In this document: positions 47,612-61,216 of the stretch, piece by piece
How positions within the stretch are numbered: the stretch's first letter is position 1
How the letters are laid out: every line of letters begins with the position of its first letter
Assembly (NCBI GenBank): GCA_037954015.1
Contig: CM075688.1
Span: forward strand, 50,838,299-50,902,298
Source: Psophocarpus tetragonolobus
Lineage: Eukaryota; Streptophyta; Magnoliopsida; Fabales; Fabaceae
Direction: 5' to 3'
Length of the DNA: 64,000 nucleotides
The notes under the pieces: model-generated
Database searches by the model: none
Seen by the model: only the letters and a program-made list of their open reading frames with translations
What the model was told of the DNA's origin: nothing
Translations under genes and position numbers: made by a program

Positions 47612-50600
47612 TTATCCATATGAGTTTGAGTTCTGAGACATTAACAAAATCTCTTTCTGAACCAGGTCAAATATTTCCTTCGATCGAAGGTTAAACTTGG
47701 CTGTTATGTTCCGGTTGATCCTCTGCTGAAACTTAGAGCTCTTGAGCCACATGATACCAATATAAGCTTCACACTTACAAGCACATTCACCAAGAGAGGA
47801 TTTCTCAATTTCGTACCTAAAATGAATCTGCAGAAACAGGAAGATCAGAATCAGATTCCTTTTAGTGGGACAAGATGAACTAAATTAATTTATCACAAAA
47901 AAAAAAGTGAGTTTCCCCTTTAGCTTACGTGGAAGTGATCAGCAAAAGGGACACCATGAAGAGCCATAACTTCTGTCACAGTCCAACCTCCCGTGTTTGC
48001 ATTTGGAAATTTTTGTTGTGTGCATGTGACTTCACCACCAAAAGCTGACACGTGTCGATTGAATTGGTAAGAAACTCGCCTCTCAAAGAAATCAGGCTTT
48101 ACTTGTTCCCAGGATGTTGTTTCATAGTTCATACATCCTGTTCTATGCATGATTTTGTTCTCCAGGTTTCCTCCATCAAAAATTTTCATCACCATTTTCA
48201 TCTAAGAAAGAGTAACACAACACATTAAAGCTAGACAAACTTAATACTACACAAAAAAGAATCTCATACAGGCTAATTCTATCTTGTATATTGATATATT
48301 GTGGTACTGGTAGTTGATTCCTTACCTTGATTGGAAGTTCTGCAGAGAAAATTCTGGACATTTTTTCTTGATCCTCCAGGATAGAAGCAGAGTCTTCTGG
48401 AATTAGAAACCCTTCTTGATCTTCATGCTCTTCTGTAACTTGTTCTTTCTGATAAGGGTTCAGTATTCTTGTCCTCCACAAGGCCTTTATTGTTCTTTTA
48501 TGGAACCAAAATGTGATTTCAGTTGAATGTGAAAAAATAACATCCAACTATTTTATAAGACTTGGAATATAAGTTTGGCCTACTCATACCTGGAGGCAGC
48601 ATTAAATGAAACAAATGATTGAAAATGAAACCTTAGTCTCCCTTCTTCATCTTGAGTCTTTGCACCATGTCTTGCATCAAGACCACGACCTCTTCGCAGA
48701 ATTATGACCAATGTAGGGCTTCCTAACGTAGCCAGTGACGGAGGAAGCACTTGTATCTCTTCAATGTCTTCCCAAAGGAAGAAAAATTTAGTTTTATGTC
48801 CAAATAAATTGGCATGAAACCCCAGAATCCTTGCTGAAAGAAACAACCGACCCTACAGCAGGAAGTCATCCTTTATTTAAATTATGGAGTCTATCACTTA
48901 GAGATCACCGGGCATATTTTTATATATTAATTCAATATCCCACGTCATTTAAACAAGTCTCCACTTTTATGCCTTAAATTGTCAAGTATTATAAAAAAGA
49001 GTAAATTACACTAACTTATGTGATTTTGTGCATTGACACGATTATTCCTTCTTTTATGTACTCCTACACTAATTCCTTTGATTTTTTAAAAATATATATT
49101 ATATATGCCACCTCTTTATAAACTACACTAACTTTTGTAAAATGACATTCTTAGATATCTCTTTATTGTATTACAGAAAATACATCATATATGTAGAGCA
49201 TTAGAGAGAATATATCTCTGGAAACGATTGATTCATTGTATAATAAATCAACCTATATTTGGTAATTTATTATACAGTGAATCAATTAGAAATCTCTTTG
49301 GTAATTTACTATACAATAAATCAATTAGAAATCTCAACATTCTCCCTCAAGTTGGTGCATAAATGTTAGTCAGACCCAACTTGCTTAGAAATTTGGATAA
49401 CACTGGTTTTGAGAACTGCTTTAGTGAGAATATCAGCCAATTGATCTTCTGTTCTGATCTTAGGTAACTCTAAAATCTTCTTATCCAACTTTTCCTTGAT
49501 AAAAAATCTGTCTATTTCAAAATGCTTTGTGCGATCATGTTGTACTGGATTACGGGCAATATCACATGCAGCTTTGTTGTCACAATACAGCTGGATTGGT
49601 TGCCTAGGAGGGTATCCCAAATCTTCCAACAATAACTTTAACCATAATGTTTCACATAGACCAAGTTCTATACCTCTAAATTCAGCTTCTGCACTTAAGC
49701 GGGCCACCACATTTTGGTTTTTGCTCCTCAAAGTTACAAGGTTTCCTCCTACAAAAGTGAAATAACCTGAAGTAAACCTCTTATCATCTATGGCTCCAGC
49801 CCAATCTGCATCTGTATATACATTTATTTCTTGATAATCAGTGTGTTTAGTGAACAAAATACCCCTTCCAGGTGCAGATTTTAAATACCTTAAGATGTGC
49901 ATGACAGCATTCATATGTTTTTCTCCTGGGTTATGCATGTACTGACTAACAACACTTAATGCATAAGTAAGATCTGGTCTGGTATGGGCCAAGTACATTA
50001 ATCTTCCCACAAGCCTTTGATATCTTCCTTTGTCAACCGGTATTTGATTTGACTCAAGACACAATTTCAATCCTTCTTCAATAGGAGTAGTAGCAGGACG
50101 ACACTCTTCCATGCCTGTTTCACGCAAAAGATCTAGGATATATTTTCTTTGGGAGAGAAATAGTCCTGTTTTTATTTGGAAACTTCTATCCCCAGAAAAT
50201 ATTTCAGAGGACCAAGATCTTTCATTTCAAATTTTCCAAATAAATAGCTTTGTAGAGCTTTCTGTTTTTCAGGGTCATTTCCAGGAACAATCATATCATC
50301 TACATATATGATAAGAGCAGTAATCTTACCGTGTTGTTTCTTTAGAAACAAAGTATGATCGGAATTGCTCTGATGATAGCCAAAAGCAGTCATTGCCTCT
50401 GAAAATCTTCCAAACCATGCCCTTGGAGATTGCTTCAAGCCATACAATGATTTCTTTAATTTACACACCTTTTGACTATGCTTCTTTGGAACCATACATC
50501 CTTGTGGCAGTTCCATATAAACTTCTTCAGATAATTCTCCATGGAGGAAGGCATTCTTTAAGTCAAGTTGTTGTAATGGCCAATCTAAGTTTACTGCTAG

Positions 50601-53600
50601 AGATAACAACACTCGAACTGTGTTAGTTTAGCCATAGGAGCAAATGTCTCTGTATAGTCTACCCCATAAGTTTGAGTGTAGCCCTTTGCTACTAACCTTG
50701 CTTTTAACCTTTCAATTGTGTCATCTGCTTTGTACTTTATAGCATAAATCCATCGACATCCAACTGATTTTTTTTCCTAGTGGACAGTCAACAAGTTCCC
50801 ATGTTTCATTTTGTTGCAAGGCTTTCATTTCCTCATTCATCGTATTTTTTCATTGTGGATCAGCCAAGGCTTCCTGTACATTGTTAGGAATAGAAACAGT
50901 AGATAATTGATTTACAAATGACTATTTTATTCAGACAAACGGTGGTAGGAAACAAAATTATTCATGGGGTATCTAACCTTACTAGAAAGAGTAGGCTCAT
51001 AAGTGAGTTTAGGAATACCTCTAGTGTGTCGTTCTGGTAGTTGTTTTTTTGTTGGCACAAGACTAAAAGCATCCATGACAGTAGATGATTGGTTTGGTGT
51101 GTCATCAAGAGGATTCATACCAAGTTTTGTCACCACCTCATAATGTGAAGTCCCATTTATTTCATTTTCCATCTCATCCGTACAACTTGATTGTAAGTTA
51201 TCTGCACAAGAATTATCTTTGCTGCAATTTACCTCTAAATGGTCTTTCTCAAAATATACATATTCTTGGCAATTATAGTCTAGAGTCTGCAGTTCTTTAT
51301 GGTTTTCCCCCTGAAGTGCAGATTCTGAAGAGAAATACATTATTTGTTCATGAAAAACAACATCCATGCTTATAAACATCCTTTTAGTTGGAGGATGGTA
51401 ACACCGATACCCTTTTTGGTGTATAGCATATCCAAGAAACACACATCGTAAAGCCCGAGGTGCCAATTTGTTTGGGTTCTTTTGAATATGCACGAATGCT
51501 ACACAACCAAAAATACGAGGAGCCAAATCTGTACTACCAAGGGCAACCACTTTGCTCAGGAGAGTCTGCAGTGGTGTTTGAAACTCATTAGAGTTAGAAG
51601 GGATATGATTTATGACATATGTTGCCATTGTAAGAGCCTCTCCCCAATAAGAGAAAGGCATATGGGCCTCTAATAATAAAGAACGTACCACCTCTAGTAA
51701 GTGTCGATTTTTTCGCTCGGCAACACCGTTTTGTTGCGGTGTATTAGGACACATAGTTTGATGAATAATTCCATGTACTTCCAAGTACCTCTTAAGGTCT
51801 AAGCTTTGGTATTCACCACCATTGTCACTACAAAGAACCTGAACCTTTGCGTTGTATTGGGTTTTAATCATTTTGTGAAACTTTTGAAATATCAAGTTCA
51901 CTTCTCCTTTGGACTTCATTAACCATAACCAAGTCATTCTAGTGCAGTCATCTATGAAAGTAACAAACCAACGTGATCCTCTTAAAGTAGAAATCTTAGA
52001 AGGACCCCAAACATCCGAGTTTATAAGCATAAAAGGAACAATACTTTTATTCAAACTGATTAGAAAAGGAACACGATGACTTTTTGCTTGTTCACATACA
52101 TCACAACGAAAAACAGAGATGTCAATCTTTGCAAATAATAAAGGAAACAATTTTTTCAAGTAACTAAATGAAGCATGTCCCAAGCGACAATGTCATAGCC
52201 AAATTTCAGTTTCTTCTTTCTGTTTGGTAGAATCTTTCGACACCAAGTTCAAATAGTATAATCTTCCTTGTTTAACACCATAACCAATCGTCTGTCTGGT
52301 CTGGATGTCCTTAAACACACAAAAATTAGGCCAAAAAATAACAATACAATTTAGGGATGTAGTAATTTGTGATACAGACAAAAGGTTATATTCTAGAGAT
52401 GGAACAACTAAAACAGAATTCAAAGTAAAATTATTAGTAAGAGTTAAGGATCCTTTTCCAATAACAGAGGTTGTGTCACCATTGGCAGTGGAAATCAATT
52501 CTTTTGAGGATGGTTTCATGGATGAAATTTGTCTAGAATCAAAAGTCATATGATCAGTAGCACCTGAATCAATTATCCATGTGCTATTAGTAATAGGTAC
52601 AGAAAACTCACCACCATTACCTCTAATTGCCATCAAAGTAGTGAACTCTTTGGAGGTTTTATCTGCGTTTTTTGCCTCAACAGCTGCTGCAACTGGATTC
52701 TTTCTTTGTTGATCCCGACTGTGATCCCACCACTCTGGATATCCATTAAGTTCAAAACAACGACTTTTAGTGTGGCCCTGCTGATTGCAGTGAGTGCATT
52801 TAAACTTAGACTTATCTATATTTGAGTTCGCTTTAGGATGGTTTCCTTTTGTTTGACCCTGCCAGTTTCTGTTTCAAGCTATCATGGCTGTGCTGTCAGA
52901 ACTTTCTGATTCACCTTTCAAAGTCGCTTGACGTATTGCCTCTCGACGAATCAATGCATAAGAATTCTCCAACTCTGGGACAGGTTCTTTGCGTAAAATC
53001 TCTCCACGAATTTGTTCAAACTCACCATCTAATCCCACAAGGAATATATGCACCCTTAGTCGTCCAATTGATTTCTTGTAAGTTGTGACATCTTCATGAT
53101 CTTTCATGACCACCTTATCACGATGATCCAATTCCTGAAAAATTTCCATCAATTCTCCATAATACTCTGAGAGAGGCCTACCATTTTGTTTTGCAGTAAA
53201 GGCCTTTTGATTCAAAGTAAATACTTGTAACTCATCACTTCCATCATAGAATGCCTTAGATAATGCACTCCAAATTTCATGGGATGTGGCTAAGCGTAAG
53301 TAACGCTTCATAATTTCTGGGCTCATGGAGAGCAACAACCACCTCTTCACCTTTTGATTTTCTGCATACCATTTTTCATAACCAGAATCTTGCTCTGCAG
53401 ATTGTTTCTCCTTGCCACGAATATATGAGAGTTTTTCCCTCTCTGCGATATGCATTTCCATTATCTGTGACCATATGTCGTAATTTGTTTCACTCAGAAC
53501 GATTCCGGCATTGAACGCATTTTCAGATTGAATAATGACAGGAGTCAATGTAGACCCTGATTTGGGTGCAGAATTTTTATCAGACATCTTATGGGTTCAC

Positions 53601-56600
53601 AGGATGTTTAAAAAAAAGGTTAAGAAAATGGTGGATCAAGGTTAAGGAACCTAGCTCTGATACCATTTTGTAAAATGACATTCTTAGATATCTCTTTATT
53701 GTATCACAGGAAATACATCATATATGTGTAGAGCATTAGAGAGAATATATCTCTGGAAACAATTGATTCACTGTATAATAAATCAACCTATATTTAGTAA
53801 TTTATTATACAGTGAATCAATTAGAAATCTCTTTGGTAATTTACTATACAGTGAATCAATTAGAAATCTCAACACTAACATCCTAAGTTATTTAAAACCA
53901 TTTTAATACATATTTGGTTTAACATTAGAAGATCTAGAAAGGGTTGCTGAATAAAAAATTACGAATTTCTACTTTTTACATATGTAGAGAAGTAAGAAGT
54001 ATTATCTACTTCTACGAAATATGCTCTACCAAAAATGTGTTTAATGTCAATCACCTGTAAAGGCATTTTTCTCTTGAGGTAACAGGTGAAATCTTTTATG
54101 AGAAATTCTTCCGGAGGCAACCCAAACAATTTCTGGAATGTAGAATTCCGTTGTGGTGATCTAGGATTCAACTGCCATTCAGCTAGTTATAGTCATATAC
54201 AATAAATTGTTCTAAATATTCTACGACCAAAAAAAGAGTTGCTTGAACTGCATAATACCATGGCAGGGAATACATGAGTAAGAAATGCACATACAACGGG
54301 AAAGGAGAAAGTCAGATTCCTAAAGCTTACTTTTTTCCCTACTTCCTTTTCCATCTTCTCCAAATATTCCTTGATTGTTTCATCTCCTTTATTATTGTCC
54401 AAGAAAATTCTCAAGTGCAACTTTGACTGAGAAGATTGAGCAAGTTTTCCTTCTAGCATGAGCCACATGTCTGCCAACTCAGTTGATGTGTGCTTTAGGA
54501 AATTTATCTCAGCATGTCCAAGTGAAACATCCTGGTCAAATGGACCATCAAAATCAAAAACTTCCACATCTAAAACAGATGGTGGTTCTTCCATAGCATC
54601 AAACTCTAATATCTCTGCATATTAGTATAAAACAATAAATACCAATAGAAAATACTTAGTAAAGATATATTCATATCAAAACAAGGTTATTGCAGATAAG
54701 ATAACAATTAAAATGTTAGAATAATAGAATGCCAAACCATTCCATTGAGGATCAGAGGTTTGAAGCTTGACAGAGCTTGACCTTGTTTGTCCATTACACG
54801 TGAAAACTACGTAGGGATCTGACAACTCTTCTGACTCCAAGGTGGCCAGGTCAACCCCCTCAATTAAAGCCACAGTAAGAACCCATCCATCACCTTGAGC
54901 TTTGAGGCCATGGTCAGTTCCTATCAGAGAGAAAATGAAGTAAAAGTGATCCAACAGATGAAGTCACTCAAAGTGGTAAGAAGCATAATAGTATGTTCAA
55001 ATGATATGCTTACCCATTTGAAATCTAGCTTGCACAAAGTGAGACACCATATTGTAAACACGCTGTAACTGGATGATTAAAATTCCACTAGCAATTAGCT
55101 CTCCAAAACTATCTGGCAATTCAAGCCCCCTAAATTCCAAGCCCTGAGGTAAACTTGGACCACACCTTAAGATATGCACCAAGACATACAAAAACATGAA
55201 AATGGTAGAAACCACTGTGAAATTCCAAAAGTATGTAATTGACTGCCACCAATTCCACGGGTCTTCTGTTTGCAAAGTTGCTAAAAATTGTTCCTTGTCA
55301 GGTAAGTCTGCCTTATCTAGCACCTTAAACTTCTGTGCAAGTTTTTCAGAGAACTGGCTAAAACTCTCCTTCAATCCCTGTCTTGCCCCACTTTCTATCA
55401 TGCCTTTCATCATCGTGCTTTGGAGGAAAACAATACCCCAAGACACAACAAGATGGGAGGATTCCTCTCCAGAAGATACCTCTCCTCCAGGCATTATCTT
55501 GTAAAGCACTTCAATCCTAAATGTATTCCCATATCGTACCTCAGGTGTGCTTACTCTAACGAGTATAGCAAACTCCTTTCTACTCACTCTAATGTAAGTT
55601 TGCACCTCAGTAGCATTAACTGCCTTAATCAATTTTGTAGCTGCTTTTGTATAGGAAACAATCCGTGTTAAACATGACATGTCTCCATTTTTCCATGTCC
55701 AAGACCCCTCTTGTACATTTGTTGTTCCCTGCAATTCAGCCAATTCTTTATTGAACTGTGAATTCGGTGCAAAAAGAAACACATTAAGGTCATTCGGAGA
55801 GACTAAATAAATTTGATCAACTAGAACATCGCCCCCCAAATTTTCTGGCATTTCTGGTTTGTTATCTCCTGATTGCATAAGTGCAATGGCTTCTTCAAAG
55901 CTACAAGGAGATGAACTTTCCTGTACAATATCTTCATAATCAGATAATGTAGAGGATAGTTCTGAAGAATCCCCAGATTTTGAGTTTCCTTCTTTTTTTT
56001 TGAAAATCCTCTGCAAACCATTTGCAATAACCTTCAACAATTGTTTGCCTCCGCCCATTTTATCACAAGTTGCCTTACATGAAATGTGAAGACCGTCCAA
56101 GTCTCTTGAGTGCCCAAGTGCATTAGTTGAATCCGGAGAATTCTTATGATTGACTAAAGAAGCGCATCCTTTACCCTGAAGAGAAACGGTAAGCAGAATT
56201 TTCCCTGATGATACAAAACATCGAGATAAATATCAGTTCCATTTGTAGGACAACAGCTTCAAAATAAATAAAATAAAATATATATAAGAATTTGGTTTAA
56301 CCTGTGAGAAACAAAAACAGTCTATATAATTTATGCATTCGCATTATAAAGAGTTTTTATAGAGTGTTTTAATCAGAAAATCATCATACATGATAAACTA
56401 TGCTAATAGAAATAGTCATCCTACTACAATTCTGATTAGTTGATAATGAAAAAACTTCTACCAATGCATAAAATTAAAAGCATAAGGTAAACTAAACTAG
56501 TAGAAAAGATTATACATTAATCACATAATCTTAGTGCATGCTAGTAATGTAATGAGGGAAACAAACCACAATATTTATTGAAAAATTTCCCACTCTTGGG

Positions 56601-56918
56601 GCTTTCAAGAGAGAACCAAGTGGGCAGCAAGGTTTGGTTATCTTCAAAAGCAACTGAAGCTACCGGAATCCGTACCTCACCCACAAACTCCACAGAACCA
56701 TTGGTCACTCTACACTCATTATCATGATTAACAACAGAGGCAAAAAGCACGTCCTCAGCATCATGAACCCCGAAACAAAACTCTTGGTTCCAAACTGGGG
56801 TGCACGTGTTCCTCAATACCCTTGTCTTGGACTTGAACTTGCCGAGCCTAAGCTTCACGAAGGTGTCCTTCACAGGCAGGTCCTTGGCTTCCGATACACA
56901 CACGTAAAGACTCAACAT
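47612..56918 (-). CDS. C2-VASt-C2-GRAM-VASt protein (At1g03370-like)
   Basis: Nine exons read from GT-AG sites with phases that all agree: 56567-56918, 55014-56204, 54738-54920, 54331-54614, 54055-54171, 48590-48852, 48326-48494, 47929-48201 and 47612-47827. Total 3048 nt, 1015 aa, close to the about 1020 aa of the Arabidopsis C2 and GRAM protein At1g03370. I chose the ATG at 56916-56918 (MLSLYVCVSEAKDLP), where the C2 fold begins. Domains: C2 1-115; VASt about 245-412; a hydrophobic membrane segment about 442-464 (FWNFTVVSTIFMFLY); second C2 about 515-640; GRAM about 675-800; VASt about 835-1000. C2 and GRAM bind membrane lipids; VASt is a StART-like sterol-binding fold (family knowledge), so a role in lipid transfer at membrane contacts is likely. 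Intron 5 is 5.2 kb because of a copia insertion. No lesion seen. Confidence 0.93.
49133..49339 (-). repeat. copia-C 3' LTR
   Basis: 207 bp, pairs with 53666-53874. Confidence 0.9.
49366..53587 (-). pseudogene. copia-C gag-pol, nearly complete but interrupted
   Basis: Long frames remain: gag UBN2-type with MSDKNSAPKSG start (53587-52874), zinc knuckle FKCTHCNQQGHTKSRC (about 52800-52750), protease WIIDSGATDHM (52636-52193), GAG-pre-integrase and integrase (52183-50927) with FVTFIDDCTR, SDNGGEY and NGVAERKNRHL, RT (50612-50172) with KSLYGLKQSPRAW and an intact YVDDM, RNase H (50127-49366) with RLSAEAEFRGI. Breaks: TGA at 52874-52876 (an Arg codon in relatives), TGA at 52193-52195 (where relatives have Trp), further stops near 50915 and 50630-50800, and a frame change near 50170. 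It is the youngest-looking element of the window. Confidence 0.93.
53666..53874 (-). repeat. copia-C 5' LTR
   Basis: 209 bp. Primer-binding site adjoins at 53665. Confidence 0.9.
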
Positions 56919-57083
56919 AGCTGGCAACAAAACTAGCTCTTTACAACTCGTAACGCTATTAACGCATAAAGCAAAAGCAGGGTAGCATGTTAGCGTCAAG
57001 GGGTTTTGTGTAAAAGAAAAAAAGGGTGATTTTTTATTTTTTGTTTTATAGTGTTTGATTCGGTGGAATGAAGAGAGGGAAGT

Positions 57084-57103
57084 CACGTGTTGCAGAATAC
57101 GTG
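57084..57103 (-). promoter_or_regulatory. G-box and ABRE-like cores upstream of the C2-GRAM gene
   Basis: CACGTG (57084-57089) and ACGTGGAC (57099 on) lie about 170-185 bp upstream of the chosen ATG. Such cores bind bZIP/bHLH factors in plants (general knowledge). Function here is inference. Confidence 0.3.
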
Positions 57104-58714
57104 GACACTGAAGGGAAATGACACGAGCAAGCGGAAACTGGTTAGTTGTTAGTCATTACTTACCGAAGGTGGTTTCCTCAGAATTCTTTTTACTTCATGT
57201 CGTTTCTTGTCAAGTTAGATTTGGTGTCATTAAGGGTAGAAATTTCCTTAAAATTTAGTTTTCGTGGGTTTGTGTGTGGTAGTAGCGGCGGGCAATATAG
57301 GATAAGTGTTGCCGTGGAATTCTAATCACTTTGCTTATTAAAGTACGATGATGGCGGTGAACACTAAAACTTTTGCAGACGAGGAACACATACATTATGA
57401 GGTGTCTCACCTGACACAATAAGTGCGTGATTGCAAATCCAGTGCCTATGGCTGACTGTCAACGTCACTAATACAAAGGAAATGTTTCTCCCAATTTACT
57501 ATGCTCGTAAAATCGATCCAAGGAACTTATGCAAGCTTTATTTAAATTTTTAATTATAAAATAGTAATAACATTTAATTTCATATAAAGATTAATTGAGT
57601 CTATAGTATACTCGTGCCTGCGGGACATACGATAAAATTCGAAGTACAGGAGACTATTATACACTCAAAACACGTGATAGGAATTTATCTTTATTTAACT
57701 GGCCCCTTTAACGAGTAAATGCAGCTCTTATATTTCAATTTAATTTAATAAGATTACAAGTGAGCGACTCTTGCTACGCGGTAAGAATGTTGCGGCTTTA
57801 CATCTAACACCGCTCTAAACTAAATTATAGATTAATTATAAAATTTGAATTAAACTAAATTAATTTTTTTAGGATTTGATTTGGTTTAATTTTATAGCTT
57901 AAAATTTTTATTATCAAATATTAAAAAATACATTAAAAAATTTATTTTTAAAATTGTATAAAAATTTAATTACTTCTAACAAAATTATATAAAAGTAGCA
58001 ACCATTAAATTCATTTAAATATTACATTCCAATTGTTGGCGTTAAATTGTATCTATGAAATTAAATAAAATAGTTTTGTTAAAATATTTATTCATCAACA
58101 TTCATATTAATTAAAAATTTTAATTAAAGATTAAGTCAAAATATTATAAACTTAAATTGTACCTATCTTTTTGGAAGGAGCGGTTTGATTTGGTTTGATG
58201 CGATTTTAATATTTCAAAGCGCAAACTGAACTAAACTGTATGGTTTGAAAAGTTTAAAAATCAAACCAGCCCAAACTAAAATGGTCAATTTTTTATTTTG
58301 GCAATTCAATTTTCAATTCAGTTTGATTCGATTTTCATTTCAATTTAGTTCGATTTTGAACATCTTTGGGAATAATATAAAATGAATTTAATTGTTTACT
58401 AATTTTCACTCGTTCTCTTGAGAAATTTTGGAAGTTCTTGGACTTTAAGAATAATTTAAAAATTATATAAAATAATTTTATACTATCATAATTTACGATT
58501 TATATAAAAATTAAAATATTTTATTATCAAAATTAATAATCAATATTATAAAATTAGATATAATATATTTTCATCTACATCGAGCACTTGTGATATTGGA
58601 TGGACATAAATGTGCAGATTATTAACAAAAATGGATCTATCTATTTTCTTTTTGTTCATTTCCAACCATTTCTTATACTTTTGAAAAAGTTAATTAAATA
58701 GAATGATATAAATT
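57104..58714. other. Intergenic DNA, no gene seen
   Basis: About 57800-58365 has gtttggttt / aaactaaac-type motifs of an AT-rich decayed repeat, seen also near 2800. No coding frame assigned. Confidence 0.4.
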
Positions 58715-58717
58715 TTA

Positions 58718-58900
58718 GAGTTTAATTGGTATATACTGTCAGTGTAAAGATTTGTATACTGACATTAAATCACAACCCTTCATTCATGGTAAGTTTGTTG
58801 ATTTTATTAATTAGTACTTTAAAAGTTATATGAATGAAAAGTTATTATTAACTATCAATGTGAACTTCTTTTACACTGACCGTGTATACCAATTAAACTC
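58718..58900. mobile_element. 183-bp MITE with TTA duplication
   Basis: Ends are inverted copies: GAGTTTAATTGGTATATAC at the left and GTATACCAATTAAACTC at the right, with CAGTGTAAA / TTTACACTG just inside. TTA stands immediately outside both ends (58715-58717, 58901-58903). Non-coding. A TTA duplication fits Tourist/PIF-Harbinger-type MITEs. Confidence 0.8.
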
Positions 58901-58903
58901 TTA

Positions 58904-59739
58904 ATTTTATAGGATGTAACATTTACTTACTCAAAAGTTTAGTAATGAAAAGAAATGGAAAGTATCATAACTCATTATTAACATTTTTTTCTTTAATAAC
59001 CAATGTTGATCAATTACCTATTTATTTAATTTAAGGGTAGATAAACGAACCAATCCAATAAGTTCTAACCTATGAAGGACATATTTTAAACAAGTTGAAT
59101 AAGTCTTATTTGCCAAAATAAATACTTTTTTTAAGACTTCAATTCAACCCGCAAAACTCATAAACTTAACAAATTGGTCTATGGATCCGCATATATTAAT
59201 ATTATTTTAAAAAGCTAATATTTTTTAAACTAACTAAACTCTATTTATATTATACTAAAAATTATATTATCATTTATAATAATCTAAAAAACTGAATATT
59301 TTGAATACTAAAAAATTAAAATATTAGAATTCTAATAAATAACTTATAATATTAATGCTCTCTGAACCTACAGATTTAACCTACAAAATTTACAAAATTT
59401 GCAAATCAAACTCAAATTTTCTGTAATTATACTTCGTTAAAAAAGAAATCCAAAAATTACCTAAGTTTCAGGGTTATATACCCCACCTTAATTTAAATAT
59501 TACAGCCGTTTGGTATTGAACCACTATTGGATTTTGCATGTTGTTTAATGGCTACATCAATTTCATTGGTAGCTATTGTAGATATACAAAAATACTACAA
59601 CGTTTTGTTGTTAATTGTTATAGGCGGACAAAATGCTACAACGGTTTTACTTATAACCATGGTAGATCATTTTCTAAAATTCCCAAAAACCTTCCACCCT
59701 TCCCTCTAATTCATCATTCACTCGCACCGTTATGCGTTT
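58904..59739. other. AT-rich intergenic DNA, no gene seen
   Basis: Short overlapping plus-strand frames at 59527-59750 have no recognisable motif. Confidence 0.4.
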
Positions 59740-60150
59740 ATCAAAATTAGTTAAACAATTAGTTAAAAATTGAAAGTTGAAAAAGTTAATTATAAGTATT
59801 TAATAATATTAGTTTATCAACTTACTAAAAGTTGTAAAATAAAAATATCATTAATTATTATATCAATAATGAGATATTTAAAATAAATTATAATATATTT
59901 TAATAATATAAATTGATTACATAATTAAATTATTATTATTATTATAATTAAAATTTTAAATTATAAATTTTTATAATTACATATTTAAATAATAAATACT
60001 ATAATTAAATATTTAAATAATAAATTTTTATAATTATATATTTAAATTATAAATTATTATAATTATATATTTAATTTATAATTTTCTATAATTAAATATA
60101 TAAATTTTAAATTGCATAAAAGAAAACCAACTAGGTGAAAATAATATTTT
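59740..60150 (+). repeat. AT-rich repeat shared with 27640-27960
   Basis: Aligns with the reverse complement of 27640-27960 along most of its length. See that entry. Confidence 0.55.
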
Positions 60151-60670
60151 TTTTTAAAGAACCAACTCAAGTAGCTTTTTTAAAAAAATTAATACCCAAG
60201 CTACTAATTTTTTGTTTATAAAAAAAACTAAAATTATTTTAATTACCAATTACCATTTTAACTTTTAATTAGTTGAAATAGTAAATCAAATACATTTTAC
60301 ATCTTTAAATTCTATCTCACCCGCCGAATGAGACACAAAATGGTGTTAGGCAATTGAGTGATACTTATACTCTTCATCCATGCCACCCCCACACAAACTT
60401 ACTCACCAGGCTTTTAAGTTTATAACAAACTGCTTAAACATAGTGTGGATTTGTAAGTCTTTAAAATCTTAACTCTTAAGACTTATCACATCCTTAATAA
60501 ACTCAGAGAATGATGCACTTAAGCTTTTTATCTAAAAAATAGTGTAAAAATATTTTCACCCATATTATATAAAAAATAATCTCCTTTAGATATAATTAAT
60601 TTAAATAATAAATTTGAGCTTTTTTACAAGTCAAATATAAATTTAAAATACTGACTTAATTTTACTTATT

Positions 60671-61216
60671 TATACTATTAATAAAGGGAATACTTCATTT
60701 TAATATCTAGTTTTCAAAATACCTATTCCACCCCTACACCTATTTTAAAATTAAAAAAAATAAACTAATTTGTCATAAAAGGGACTTGAACCCATAATCT
60801 CTTATTTCCCAAAGATATATTTTACCACTAGACCAACCTTATAACTTTAAGAAAAAAATTAATTGATATCTAACATACATAATTATCTAATTATATTTAT
60901 ATTCTATAATATATGATATTATATTATATACTATATCTATACTTCTATACTATTAATAAAGGGAATACCCTTTTTTATGTCTATTTTTCAATATATCTAT
61001 TCTACCCCTACACCTATTTTAAAATTAAAAAATAAACTAATTTATCATAAGAGACTTGAACTCATAACCTCTTATTTCTCAAACATATACTTTACCACTA
61101 GACCAACCCTATAACTTTAAGCAAAAAATTACTTTAAAATATTAATATCCAACATACATAATTGTTCAATTATATCTATCATGTATAATATATGATATTA
61201 CATTATATATTATATC
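60671..61216 (+). repeat. Tandem units (275 and 271 bp) with tRNA-like boxes
   Basis: Two complete units begin TATACTATTAATAAAGGG at 60671 and 60946, and a third start is at 61217. Each contains, on the minus strand, TGGTCTAGTGGT (A-box-like) and GGTTCAAGTC (B-box-like; about 60780-60845 and 61050-61115), and ends in atacataatt-type sequence. The start motif equals the Helitron 5' end that follows. Confidence 0.75.

Larger units (their letters stand above)
49133..53874 (-). mobile_element. Ty1/copia retrotransposon (copia-C) in intron 5 of the C2-GRAM gene
   Basis: A 4.7-kb element in the same orientation as its host gene. LTRs are 49133-49339 and 53666-53874, flanked flush by CTAAC (49128-49132, 53875-53879). 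By eye the LTRs differ by seven substitutions, all transitions, and one 2-bp indel. The initiator-Met primer site TGGTATCAGAGC starts right at 53665 on the minus strand. If the duplication is taken at face value the LTR ends in ACAAAA rather than CA. The host splice sites on both sides are intact, so the element can be removed with the intron. Confidence 0.92.

Noticed and set aside
56919..57086. N-terminal extension of the C2-GRAM protein from 57086
   Set aside because: The codon at 57086 is GTG, and the extension has no conserved sequence; the C2 fold starts at the ATG at 56918.
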